Below are positions 16,874 through 25,131 of a DNA stretch of 64,000 nt, piece by piece. The notes under the pieces are model-generated. The model was not told the DNA's origin. It searched no databases and worked only from the letters and a program-made list of their open reading frames with translations. Every line of letters starts with the position of its first letter. The first letter of the stretch is position 1. Source of the stretch: Deltaproteobacteria bacterium (GTDB taxonomy: Bacteria; Desulfobacterota; Desulfarculia; Desulfarculales; Desulfarculaceae); assembly GCA_020444165.1 (NCBI GenBank), contig JAHLLK010000001.1, positions 1 to 64,000 on the forward strand, given 5' to 3'. The position numbers and the translations under genes were made by a program.

Positions 16874-18445
16874 CTAGGAGTTTTCCTGGCGTCCCAGCTC
16901 GGCCGGGATGGTGGTGACCGGCAGCACCACGGTGAAGGTGGAGCCTTCCCCGGCGCGGCTGTTGACCATGATGCGGCCGCCGTGCTTGGCCACGATGCCC
17001 TGGGACACGCTGAGCCCCAGGCCGGTGCCCTTGCCCCGGGCCTTGGTGGTGAAGAAGGGGTCGAAGATGGAGGCCAGGATGTGCTCCGGGATGCCGGTGC
17101 CGAAGTCGCTGACCTTCACGGCCACGTAGTTGCTCTCGTCGGCCGGCATGACCCAGACCTGGATCTTGCCGCCCTTATGAGAGGCGTCGATGGCGTTCAG
17201 GATCAGGTTCAGGAACACCTGGCGGAGTTGCTGGCTGTCGCCGTGCACCAGGGGCAGGTTGTCGGCGGCCTGCATCTCGATCTTGATGCCCAACAGCTTG
17301 ATCTGGTTGGCCGCCAGGTCGATGGTCTCCTTGAGCAGGCTGGGCAGGTTCAAGGGCTCCATCTGGGAGCCGGTCTCCCGGGCGAAGTCCAGGAGGTTGC
17401 TGATGATCTTCTTGGCCCGGGCCGCCTCGTCCACCACGTCCCCCACCATCTCCAGGCGCTCCTCGTCATCCAGGTCGGGATACTCCTCCTGGAGCACGTG
17501 GGCGGTCAGGGTGATGTTGTTCAAGGGATTGTTCAGCTCGTGGGCCACCCCGGCGGTGAGGGTGCCCACCGCCCGCATTTTATGGGATTGGATAAGTACC
17601 GCCTCGCGCACCTCCAACTCCTCGATCATGGAGTTGATGGCCACGGCCAGTTGGGTGAACTCATCCCGGTAGCGGCGGGAGGGAGTGATGGGGGTGAAGT
17701 CGCCCAAGGCGATGCGCCGGGCGTATTCGCCGAAGCGGTTGATGGCCCCCAGCATGCGGCTGCCCAAGAGATACACGTTGCCCAGCATGATGAGGAGCAG
17801 GAACACCAGGGAGTAGATCAAAAGCTGCCGCGAGCGGTACAGGGTGGTGGACAGGGAGGCCTTTTCCGAGTCCAACAGCTCCAGGGCGGCCGAAACCATC
17901 TGCTGGCCCTGCTTGCGGACCGTGAGTTGCAGATCCCGGCGGGCCGAGACCGTGGAGGGCGACTCGCCCTTGCGTTGCAGCTCGCCCAACTGCTCCAGGG
18001 ACTTCTGGTAGTTCCGGAGGTTGGGCAGCATGGCCTGGTCCCAGCCGCTGCCCATGACCACCGTAAGCTCTTCGGCGTTGCGGGTCAGGATCTGCTCGGC
18101 CTGGAACACGTTGTCCAGGGCGTCGCTGAGGTTGGTGCCGTAGAGGAAGTAGTTTTTCTCAAAACGCCGGGCCTGCTCCACCTCCATCACATAGTCGCTG
18201 ACGATCTCCAGGAAGCGGATTTTGCCTTCCACCCCCTGGAAGCTGTACACCAGGACGAGGGCCACGATGCTGGAGATGAGGAAGGCCAGGAAGAAGCCCA
18301 AGGACAGCTGCAAGCGGAGCGAGAAGCGCGGCCGGTCCAGGAGCGCCTTGTAGTTCTGCTCGCTGAAGGGCGAGAGGCTTAGCCGCGACCGACGGGCGGA
18401 CAGGGCCGCCATGGCGGCGGCCTCCGGCTCCAGGTTTTCGGTCAT
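16874..18445 (-). CDS. Sensor histidine kinase with periplasmic helical domain and HAMP
   Basis: Two transmembrane segments (about 45-68 and 240-262 of the longer frame) enclose a mainly helical periplasmic sensor region. Then come a HAMP linker ([18 protein letters not shown]), HisKA with the phosphoacceptor in [13 protein letters not shown], and HATPase ([39 protein letters not shown]). The GTG at 18481 would overlap the upstream regulator stop, but the ATG at 18445 has a proper AGGGAG site and was chosen. It follows a receiver-only response regulator, so the two form a pair. The pair closes the minus-strand series that begins with a universal stress gene, and may sense the same stress or solute. 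Confidence 0.9.
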   Translation of the reverse strand: MTENLEPEAAAMAALSARRSRLSLSPFSEQNYKALLDRPRFSLRLQLSLGFFLAFLISSIVALVLVYSFQGVEGKIRFLEIVSDYVMEVEQARRFEKNYFLYGTNLSDALDNVFQAEQILTRNAEELTVVMGSGWDQAMLPNLRNYQKSLEQLGELQRKGESPSTVSARRDLQLTVRKQGQQMVSAALELLDSEKASLSTTLYRSRQLLIYSLVFLLLIMLGNVYLLGSRMLGAINRFGEYARRIALGDFTPITPSRRYRDEFTQLAVAINSMIEELEVREAVLIQSHKMRAVGTLTAGVAHELNNPLNNITLTAHVLQEEYPDLDDEERLEMVGDVVDEAARAKKIISNLLDFARETGSQMEPLNLPSLLKETIDLAANQIKLLGIKIEMQAADNLPLVHGDSQQLRQVFLNLILNAIDASHKGGKIQVWVMPADESNYVAVKVSDFGTGIPEHILASIFDPFFTTKARGKGTGLGLSVSQGIVAKHGGRIMVNSRAGEGSTFTVVLPVTTIPAELGRQENS

Positions 18446-18477
18446 GCGGCTTTCTCCCTGGCCCGCGGCAAAAGCGC

Positions 18478-18885
18478 TCACGGCACTACGGCCTCGTCGA
18501 AGTTGATCTCGGAGCCCAGGGAGCGGGCGGCCATGGCGATCACCTTGCGCAGATCGTCGGGCTTGAAGGGCTTGGCAATGAAGTCAAAGGCGCCCTTTTC
18601 CATGGCCTCACGGGCCAGGGACATCATGGCGTAGCCGGTGATCATGATCACCCGGGTGCGGGGCCACTTGCCGCGCACGAAGTCCAGCACCTGCAAGCCG
18701 TCGATCTCGTCCATGCGGATGTCGGTGACCACGATGTCGAACTCCTTCTCCTCCAGCCGCTTCAGGGCCAGGGCCGGGTTCTCGAACACCTCCACCTCGC
18801 AGCCGATCTTGGCCAGGGCCGGCTTCAGGCGCCGGCCCACGATGGGCTCGTCATCCAGCAACAAAACTTCCAATGGTTCCGACAT
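18478..18885 (-). CDS. Receiver-only response regulator
   Basis: Single-domain CheY-like protein of 135 residues. The acidic pocket is in LLLDDEPIVG, the phospho-Asp in VVTDIRMDEIDG, the Thr/Ser switch in VIMITGYA and the Lys in FIAKPFKPDD. There is no output domain, so it must act by protein contact or phosphorelay. It is encoded immediately upstream of the histidine kinase, with overlapping or nearly overlapping ends, and is its likely partner. It could pass phosphate to the sigma-54 activator encoded upstream, but that is speculation. Confidence 0.93.
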   Translation of the reverse strand: MSEPLEVLLLDDEPIVGRRLKPALAKIGCEVEVFENPALALKRLEEKEFDIVVTDIRMDEIDGLQVLDFVRGKWPRTRVIMITGYAMMSLAREAMEKGAFDFIAKPFKPDDLRKVIAMAARSLGSEINFDEAVVP

Positions 18886-19019
18886 GATCTTACCTCTCCC
18901 CGCCTACCGGGCGGCAAAATTTCCGGCCTCCCGAACGGCCGGCCGGGCCTCCAGTCCCCGCCGGCTGGCCCTGCCTGTCCCCTCTCCGCAGCGCGCCGCG
19001 GAGCCGGTCCCCCGGGCTC

Positions 19020-19844
19020 CTAACGTCCCGCGGAGGCAGCTTGGTTGAAAAAATCATGGTTAACGTGCACTTCCACATAGTTGACCCCGGCAATGCCGCT
19101 GGCCAGGTTGCGCACGGCTTCCTGCTTTTTGCGCTGGTCCCGCTTCAGGGTCTTCAAGCGGGCCACGATGGTGCCGTCGGCGGCGCAGACCCGGATCTCG
19201 GGGAAATGCGGCAGCAGCTTTTCCCGCACCCGGGCGGCCAGGGCCTTGTCCGCCAACAGCTTCTTGGAGTAGGTCATGGCCTGGAACTTGGGGAATCCCG
19301 CCGCGTCGACGATGATGTCCACCGCCTTGGCCTGGTCCAGGGTGGACAGGCTCAGCACCATGTCATATATGGCCGGATCGGTCTCGTCCTGGGTGAAGTA
19401 CTCCAGGGACCAGCGCCGGTGGTTCTGGTCCAGGCTCTGGGCCAGGGTCCGGGCCTTTTCCAGGGGCACGCCCCGGTGCTGGGCCAGGTCCTGGCAGCGC
19501 ACCTTGGGATCCTCCAGCACCCTGACCGCCATGGCGTGGCTGACGTCCTTGAGGAATAGATGGGCCGCCACCCCGTAGCACACCGTGTCGTCGGTTTGCA
19601 GTTGTTCCAGGCAGGCCGCTTCCAGATGGCACAAGAGGAGCTGGCGGCGGCGGGAGCGCATACCGAACAGGCCGGGAGGCTCGTCCAAGGCCTTCACCAA
19701 CTCGTCCCGGGCCACCCCGTGGCGCTCGGCCACCTGGTCCAGCAGCCCCCGGTCCAAAAATTTGTAGTCCAGTTTCTCGGCTACCTGCCGGGAAAGTTCC
19801 AATCCCCGCTGATAAGCGTCGCAAGATATGGTCAACAAGGGCAT
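19020..19844 (-). CDS. Cytidylate kinase-like protein with C-terminal BON-like domain (2)
   Basis: The 274-residue protein has an N-terminal P-loop-like fold of the cytidylate-kinase-like family (about 1-190). MPLLTISCDAYQRGLELSRQ stands where a Walker A would be but lacks a clear GxxxxGK[ST], so nucleotide kinase activity is doubtful. The last 75 residues (ADKALAARVREKL...NYVEVHVN) look like a BON domain. It is a paralogue of the gene directly upstream, from which a structured repeat separates it. The ATG at 19844 has AAGGAGAG; longer frames run into the repeat and were rejected. It is a probable member of the stress operon; its function is unknown. Confidence 0.8.
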   Translation of the reverse strand: MPLLTISCDAYQRGLELSRQVAEKLDYKFLDRGLLDQVAERHGVARDELVKALDEPPGLFGMRSRRRQLLLCHLEAACLEQLQTDDTVCYGVAAHLFLKDVSHAMAVRVLEDPKVRCQDLAQHRGVPLEKARTLAQSLDQNHRRWSLEYFTQDETDPAIYDMVLSLSTLDQAKAVDIIVDAAGFPKFQAMTYSKKLLADKALAARVREKLLPHFPEIRVCAADGTIVARLKTLKRDQRKKQEAVRNLASGIAGVNYVEVHVNHDFFNQAASAGR

Positions 19845-19862
19845 AAAGGCTCTCCTTGCTTT

Positions 19863-20023
19863 GGCTGGAGGTTGAAAAAGTCCATCCATGGCCTTTTTCA
19901 ACCAAACTTGGCAAAAGCGCGGTTTTGCCAAGTTTGGCGCATTGCTTGCTTTTTCAAAGCCGCGCAATTAGGCGCGCCATCCTTGGCGGGCCCAACAGGC
20001 TGCTTTTTCATCAGCCTGCCAGA
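19863..20023. repeat. Structured repeat, divergent copy C
   Basis: Hairpins in series: GGTTGAAAAAG (19870-19880) with 19893-19903; AAACTTGGCAAAA (19904-19916) with 19923-19935; ATTGC/GCAAT around a GCTTT/AAAGC tip (about 19944-19971); and CAGGCTG with CAGCCTG at the right end. Its second stem shares CTTGGCAAAA with the full elements at 6.2, 37.0 and 55.9 kb. Its ends are different, sharing GGCTG...TGAAAAAG in inverted orientation. It lies between two paralogous genes and may be a related mobile element of another subtype. Confidence 0.55.
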
Positions 20024-20044
20024 CGATGGGACCGCGGACGCGCA

Positions 20045-20860
20045 TCAAACCGCGGCCGGAGGGAACGGCAGGCCGCCGAGCACCTCCAGGTTGTTGATTT
20101 CGGGATGGTTGCGGCGGATCACTTCCACCTTGTCCAACTGCCGGGACGCAAGCCCCGCCGCGGATTTGGCGTAGATCACCACGTTGCCGTACTCGCTGGT
20201 GACCCCCACCTCGAAGCATTCCTCCCGCACCAGGGCGGCTTTTATCCGGCAGGCCAGGGCCAAGTCGTCCATCTTGCGCTGGGCCTCGGGGGTGGTGCGG
20301 AAGCAATCCCGCTTGGCCGCCTGCACCACGAAGTCCGCAGCGTCATCGGTGGTCAGCTTGTCCACGTGGATGACCAGGTCATAGAGCGCGGCGTCCCAGG
20401 GGTCCACCCCGTAGAGACTCTGGGTCCATTTGCGGCGTTCGGCGTCGTCCCGGGCCAACAGGGTGCGGGCCTCGGCCGGGTTGATGCCCTCCCGCTCCGC
20501 CTCGGCCCGGGCCCGGGCGTCCAGGTCCGCGATGATGCGCACCTTGAGCACGTGGGGCACGCCTTTGAGCAGCAGGTGCCCGGCCAGGCCGTGGTACACC
20601 AGGTTGTCGTCCTTGGCGCGCTCGGCCAGGGCGCTTTGGATATAGGCGATGTAGCACTGCTTGCCGTGGGTGAGTCGGTCCAGCACCGAGGGCGCGTCGT
20701 GAATGGCCCGCACCAGCTTCACCTCGGGGATGTGGTAATGCTCCGAGGCCTCCAGGAGCACATCGCGGCTCACCACCTTGTAGCTCAGGCGTTCGGCCAC
20801 CTTCTCGGCCACTTCCCGGCCCTTGCTGTAAGAGCCACGCGATATGGTAATAATTGCCAT
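20045..20860 (-). CDS. Cytidylate kinase-like protein with C-terminal BON-like domain (1)
   Basis: The 271-residue paralogue of the preceding entry starts MAIITISRGSYSKGREVAEKVAERL. This resembles the start of cytidylate-kinase-like proteins, with a degenerate P-loop (SRGSYSKGRE). The LID-like region RTLLARDDAERRKWTQSLYG and YDLVIHVDKL are conserved in the family. The C-terminal part (KMDDLALACRIKAAL...HPEINNLEVLGG) is BON-like. The ATG at 20860 was chosen because the family starts there and AAGGGA lies upstream. It comes 64 bp after the SLC13 permease, so it is probably co-transcribed. The true substrate is unknown; family members often sit beside permeases and stress genes. Confidence 0.82.
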   Translation of the reverse strand: MAIITISRGSYSKGREVAEKVAERLSYKVVSRDVLLEASEHYHIPEVKLVRAIHDAPSVLDRLTHGKQCYIAYIQSALAERAKDDNLVYHGLAGHLLLKGVPHVLKVRIIADLDARARAEAEREGINPAEARTLLARDDAERRKWTQSLYGVDPWDAALYDLVIHVDKLTTDDAADFVVQAAKRDCFRTTPEAQRKMDDLALACRIKAALVREECFEVGVTSEYGNVVIYAKSAAGLASRQLDKVEVIRRNHPEINNLEVLGGLPFPPAAV

Positions 20861-20924
20861 AAGAAATTTTCCCTTAGCGTTTTGGTTGAGAACCACCCCG
20901 AGCTGGGGCCGTGGCCCTGCCGCC

Positions 20925-22736
20925 TTAGTAGAAGATGTAGAGCATCAGGATCATCACCACCAGGAAGATCACGCTGATCACCCCGCCGGCTTTTATGAAG
21001 TCCGTACTCTTGTAGCGCCCCGGCCCCATGTACAGGGCGTTCACCTGGTGGGTGGGCAGGATGAAGGAGTTGCTCGTGGCCACGCCCACCACCAGGGCGG
21101 CCATGCGGGGGTCGGCCCCGGCGGCCAGGGCCATGTTCACCACCAGGGGCACCAGGAGCACCGTGGCGCCCACGTTGCTGATGACCAGGGTGAACACGGT
21201 GGCCAACACGCCGATGACCGCCAGGAGCACCAGAGGCGGCACGGTGCCGATGGCCGCCAGGGTCTGCTGGGCGATCCAGGCGGCGGCGCCGGTCTTCTCG
21301 GTGGCGATGCCCAGGGGGATGAGCCCGCCCAGGAGGAACACGGTGCGCCAGTCCACCGATTCATAGGCCTCGTCGATGGAGAGCACCCGGGTGAGGATCA
21401 TGCCCAGGGCGCCGGTCATCAGGCAGACCGAGAGCTGGATGTGGAAGGCCATGACCATGGTGAGGGCCACGGCCAGCCACAAGCCGGCGAACAGGGCTTT
21501 TTCCGGCCGCATGCGTTCGGCGTCGATGGGGGTGGTGAACAGCAGCTGCCCCTCGTCGTGCAGGATCTCCAGATGCTTCCAGGCGCCGTGCAACAGGATG
21601 GCGTCGCCGGTCCGGAGGGGAATCTGCCCCAGTTCGGCCCGGTAGGTGGCGCCCTGGCGGTACACGGCCAGGGGGGTCACCCGGAAGCGCTCGGCCAGGT
21701 CCACCTGGGACAGCGTCTTGCCCACCAGATGCGAGCGGGGCGCCACCACCGCCTCCACCGTGCCGGTCTGGTGGTCGGCCAGCTCGCTCTTGAACATCTC
21801 CAGGCCTTCCTTCAGGTGCATGCCCTCTTCTTCGGCCATGCGGCGCACGTCCTTCTCCTGGCCGTACACCACCAAGGTCACCCCGGAGCGCACTTCCTGT
21901 TCCGGGGAGGGGGAGAGCACCTTGAAGTCCGGGGGCTCGGTCAGGGCCACCACGTTGACCACGTAGCGCCGCCGGATTCCGTCCACGGTCACCGGCTCCC
22001 GGTAATGGGTGAAGTCCTCGGGGGTGACCAGCTCCCAGGGCCGGCCCAGGTCCATCAGAGCCGAAGTCTGGGCCGCGGCCTCCGATGATTCGGGGCGGGA
22101 GGACTCGTCCTCCTTGCCGCCGGGCAGAATGAAGCGCCCGAACAAGACGAAGCAGGCGATGCCCGCGCCCACCAGGGCCAGGCCCACCGGGGTCACCTCA
22201 AAGAGGCCAAAGGGCTTCAGCTTGAAGGGGACGATGAGGTCGTTCAACAGGATCAGGGGGCTGGAGCCCACCAGGGTCACCGTGCCGCCCAGGATGGCCG
22301 AGAAGCCGATGGGCATCAACAGGCGGCTGATGGGGATGTTCAGGTTCTTGCTGATGCGCTGCACCGCGGGCAGGAACAGGGCCGCGGCCCCGATGTTCTG
22401 CATGAAGCTGGAGATGCCGGCCACGGTCAGCGAGATGAAGATGATGATGCGTGACTGGCTGTTGCCGGCCACGCGCAGGATTGGTCCCACCAACCGGTTG
22501 ATCACCCCGGTCTTGTCCAGACCGGCGCCTATGATGATCACCGCGATGATGGAAATCACGGCGTTGCTGGATAGGCCTGAGAAGGCCTCTTGGGGGGTAA
22601 CCAGATGCAAAAGAGGCAGGGTCACCATCATGAGGATGGCTACCACGTCCACCCGCACCCATTCCACCACGAACAAGAAGACCGCCAACCCGATCATCAG
22701 CATGACCAGAATCATGTCGGTGGTAAGTTCAGGCAT
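20925..22736 (-). CDS. SLC13/DASS-family permease with TrkA-C domains
   Basis: Inner-membrane transporter of 603 residues with about 11-12 helices. It shows the DASS pattern: two helical halves, each with a conserved loop (NIGAAALFLPAVQRIS in the first, SNVGATVLLVPLVV and ATSNSFILPTHQVNALYMGPG in the second). Between the halves are two TrkA-C-type cytoplasmic domains (about 215-400). These occur in sulfate, divalent-anion and uncharacterised transporters and may bind a nucleotide or ion regulator. AAGGTGA precedes the ATG. It follows the universal stress gene by 84 bp and precedes two kinase-like genes. The substrate (dicarboxylate, sulfate or other anion) cannot be told. Confidence 0.9.
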   Translation of the reverse strand: MPELTTDMILVMLMIGLAVFLFVVEWVRVDVVAILMMVTLPLLHLVTPQEAFSGLSSNAVISIIAVIIIGAGLDKTGVINRLVGPILRVAGNSQSRIIIFISLTVAGISSFMQNIGAAALFLPAVQRISKNLNIPISRLLMPIGFSAILGGTVTLVGSSPLILLNDLIVPFKLKPFGLFEVTPVGLALVGAGIACFVLFGRFILPGGKEDESSRPESSEAAAQTSALMDLGRPWELVTPEDFTHYREPVTVDGIRRRYVVNVVALTEPPDFKVLSPSPEQEVRSGVTLVVYGQEKDVRRMAEEEGMHLKEGLEMFKSELADHQTGTVEAVVAPRSHLVGKTLSQVDLAERFRVTPLAVYRQGATYRAELGQIPLRTGDAILLHGAWKHLEILHDEGQLLFTTPIDAERMRPEKALFAGLWLAVALTMVMAFHIQLSVCLMTGALGMILTRVLSIDEAYESVDWRTVFLLGGLIPLGIATEKTGAAAWIAQQTLAAIGTVPPLVLLAVIGVLATVFTLVISNVGATVLLVPLVVNMALAAGADPRMAALVVGVATSNSFILPTHQVNALYMGPGRYKSTDFIKAGGVISVIFLVVMILMLYIFY

Positions 22737-22820
22737 GAATATTCACCTTGGCTTCGGCTGGAGGGTTAGGCGCGGCCCCGGGGCGGGTGCCCCCATCGGC
22801 GGCGCGGTTCGCTGCGGAGT

Positions 22821-23270
22821 TCATTCTCCGGGGTCTTCGGTTTGGCGGCTGCCCACCGCCCAAACGGGGCATTCCAAAGCCCCGGCGGCTCTACCCAGCC
22901 AGTGGCTCCGCTTGCCCCCGGCCGGCAACTCCTGGCTGCTGCCCCAGATGATCACTTGGAAGGGCGGCCGCTCGGCCAGGAACTTCATCAGTTCCGGCAA
23001 GGGGTCGCCCGGCCGGAGAGCCACGCTCACCGTGATGCCATCCCGCAGGAACTCGCCGGCCAGGCTGGTCAGGGCCTGGCCGGCGCGCTCTTCCAGCTCG
23101 TACAGCGCATTGCGCTGCGAGCCCAGAGCGGCGCGGTCCCGGAACGCCATTTCGGCCAACAGGAGGATGGCCGCCTCCGCGTCCATGCGCCGAGCCAACT
23201 GCCGGGCATAGGTGAGCGCGGGGGGGTAGACCTCCTCGTTTTCCAGGATGATCAAAATGCGTTGAAACAT
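22821..23270 (-). CDS. Universal stress protein family (UspA-like)
   Basis: Small cytoplasmic alpha/beta protein of 149 residues. It starts MFQRILIILENEEVYPPAL, has the family's Rossmann-like strands (VSVALRPGDPLPELMKF, FQVIIWGSSQ) and ends near ALECPVWAVG. The ATP-binding G-x2-G-x9-G-S/T motif is partial (GSSQELPAGGKRSHWLG), so nucleotide binding is uncertain. It is the first gene after a clear sigma-54 promoter and paired activator sites, and probably heads the operon with the permease and kinase-like genes. Confidence 0.82.
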   Translation of the reverse strand: MFQRILIILENEEVYPPALTYARQLARRMDAEAAILLLAEMAFRDRAALGSQRNALYELEERAGQALTSLAGEFLRDGITVSVALRPGDPLPELMKFLAERPPFQVIIWGSSQELPAGGKRSHWLGRAAGALECPVWAVGSRQTEDPGE

Positions 23271-23302
23271 GACTCGTCCACATCCTTCCGCGTGAAAATT
23301 GG

Positions 23303-23318
23303 AGCAAGGCCCATGCCA
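23303..23318 (-). promoter_or_regulatory. Sigma-54 (-24/-12) promoter of the usp operon
   Basis: Read on the minus strand the site is TGGCATGGGCCTTGCT, matching the consensus TGGCAY-N5-TTGCW with invariant GG and GC dinucleotides at the correct spacing. Transcription would start near 23291, about 20 bp before the universal stress protein ATG. Confidence 0.8.
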
Positions 23319-23464
23319 GCGGAAGCGTTTGGGTCAAGTCGTTGAAATTGTGGTATATTTATCGAGGAGCTTTTGGTGCAAGCGAGGACTGAAATGTTAA
23401 GTTTTGCAACGGAGCGTTAAACCCCTCCGGCTGGGGCCAGAAAAATGGGGCTGGGGAACGGATT

Positions 23465-23501
23465 GTTGCGTATCGGCAACAGAGGGTTGCGAAAGCGCAA
23501 C
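23465..23501. promoter_or_regulatory. Paired enhancer sites for a sigma-54 activator
   Basis: Two perfect inverted repeats share the pattern GTTGC-N6-GCAAC (23465-23480 and 23486-23501). Their centres are 21 bp apart, about two helix turns. They lie about 150-180 bp upstream of the sigma-54 promoter, the usual place for an activator site, and just past the end of the activator gene. That the adjacent activator binds here is inferred. Confidence 0.7.
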
Positions 23502-23557
23502 AAACCAGCCGCGGCGTTCCCCCGCGTGGGGCTGGGATTTCCAGGGAAAACCGCCGG

Positions 23558-24946
23558 CTACTCCAGCCCGTATTTCTTCATCTTGCGCCACAGGCTGACC
23601 CGGTCGATGCCCAGGATCTCCGCCGCCCGGGAGCGCACCCCGCCGGTGAGCCGCAGGATGTGGTCGATGTAACGCCACTCCAGCTCCTCCAGGGTGGGGG
23701 CGGTGCTCTCTTCCTCGGGGCGGGAAAAGCTGATGAGTTCCAGGGAAGCCAGGTCCAGGGGCAGGTCCCGGGGCTGGATCAGGGGGCCCTCGGTCAGGGC
23801 CACGGCGCGCTCCATGATGTTCATCAGTTCGCGCACATTGCCCGGGAAGGCGTAGGCGGTCAGCAGCTCCATGGCCGGGGGGGCGATGCCGGCCAAGGTC
23901 TTGTTCATGCGACGCTGGAACTTGTGCAGGAAGTAGTAGGCCAACAAGGGGATGTCGCCGGTGCGCTCGGCCAGCCGCGGCAGGTTGAGCCCCACCACGT
24001 GCAGGCGGAAGTAGAGGTCCTGGCGGAAGGTGCCCTGGGCCGCCTCGGCTTTCAGGTTGCGGGCCGTGGCCGCCACCACCCGCACGTCCACCAGCACCGG
24101 ACGGGTGCCGCCCACCCGGAGCACTTCCCGCTCCTGCAGGGCCCGGAGGAGCTTCACCTGCATGGCCGGGGGCATCTCGCCGATCTCGTCCAGGAACAGG
24201 GTGCCTCCCGAGGCCGCCTCCAACAGCCCGGCCTTCTGGGCCCCGGCCCCGGTGAAGGCCCCCTTTTCATGACCGAACAATTCGTTCTCCATGAGCTCGG
24301 CGTTCAGGGCGGCGCAGTTGAAGGCCACCAGGGGCCCGGCGGCCCGCTGGCTGCCGGCGTGGATGGCCCGGGCGGCCAGTTCCTTGCCAGTGCCCGACTC
24401 CCCGGTGATCAGCACGTTGCAGTCGGTGGGGGCGATCTGGGCGATGACCTCGGCCACCCGGCGCATGGCCGGGCTCTCGCCGATGATCAGGGGCAGGCCG
24501 GCTTCGGCCGCGGCGGGGCGGCTCAATTGGCGGGCGGCCTCCCGCTTTTCCTTTTGGGCCAGGGCTTGGGCCACGGCCTGGCGCACCTCGGGCGGGGTGA
24601 AGGGCTTGGCCAGAAACTGGAAGGCCCCCTGCTTGGTGGCCCGCACCGCGCCGTCCAGGCTGGGATAGCCGGTGATGATGATCACCTCCAGGTCCGGCGC
24701 GGCGGCCTTGGCCTGGTCCAACAGCTCCAGCCCGTCCAGGTGGGGCATGGACAGGTCGGTCAGGAGGATGTCGAAGCTTTCCTGGCGCAATAACTCCAGG
24801 GCGCGGACCGGGTTGTTGTAGGTGGAAACGCGGTGCCCGTCCTTTTCCAAGAGGCGGCGCAGGCTTTTCAGCGCGGTGGCTTCGTCGTCCACCACGAGGA
24901 TGCGGGCCGGCGCACTGGACGGGTTGGCGGGGCCTTCCTGGGTCAT
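23558..24946 (-). CDS. Sigma-54-dependent response regulator (NtrC family)
   Basis: The 462-residue activator has three domains. The receiver (about 15-130) has VVDDEATAL, phospho-Asp in [12 protein letters not shown] and Lys in [10 protein letters not shown]. The AAA+ domain (about 150-385) has Walker A GESGTGKE, the sigma-54-contacting GAFTGA loop and Walker [13 protein letters not shown]-terminal Fis-type helix-turn-helix ([21 protein letters not shown]) completes it. The ATG at 24946 (AAGGAAAG upstream) puts the receiver at the start; longer frames add unrelated residues. It probably activates the downstream universal stress operon through the paired GTTGC-N6-GCAAC sites. Its kinase may be the histidine kinase at the end of that operon or an unlinked one. 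Confidence 0.94.
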   Translation of the reverse strand: MTQEGPANPSSAPARILVVDDEATALKSLRRLLEKDGHRVSTYNNPVRALELLRQESFDILLTDLSMPHLDGLELLDQAKAAAPDLEVIIITGYPSLDGAVRATKQGAFQFLAKPFTPPEVRQAVAQALAQKEKREAARQLSRPAAAEAGLPLIIGESPAMRRVAEVIAQIAPTDCNVLITGESGTGKELAARAIHAGSQRAAGPLVAFNCAALNAELMENELFGHEKGAFTGAGAQKAGLLEAASGGTLFLDEIGEMPPAMQVKLLRALQEREVLRVGGTRPVLVDVRVVAATARNLKAEAAQGTFRQDLYFRLHVVGLNLPRLAERTGDIPLLAYYFLHKFQRRMNKTLAGIAPPAMELLTAYAFPGNVRELMNIMERAVALTEGPLIQPRDLPLDLASLELISFSRPEEESTAPTLEELEWRYIDHILRLTGGVRSRAAEILGIDRVSLWRKMKKYGLE

Positions 24947-25131
24947 GAGCGTCTTTCCTTGCATGAGGCGGTACCGGGAAGCGGCGCCGCGGGAGGCCGG
25001 GCCGGGAGGCCGGCTTAACCACTGATAGTATAGCGAAACTCCTGGGAAGTCCAGCAACCGGAGGGACGGCTCCGGGCGGGGCCGGCATTTTTGCCTGGCT
25101 CGGACTCCGCGAACCGGTATCATCAATAACC

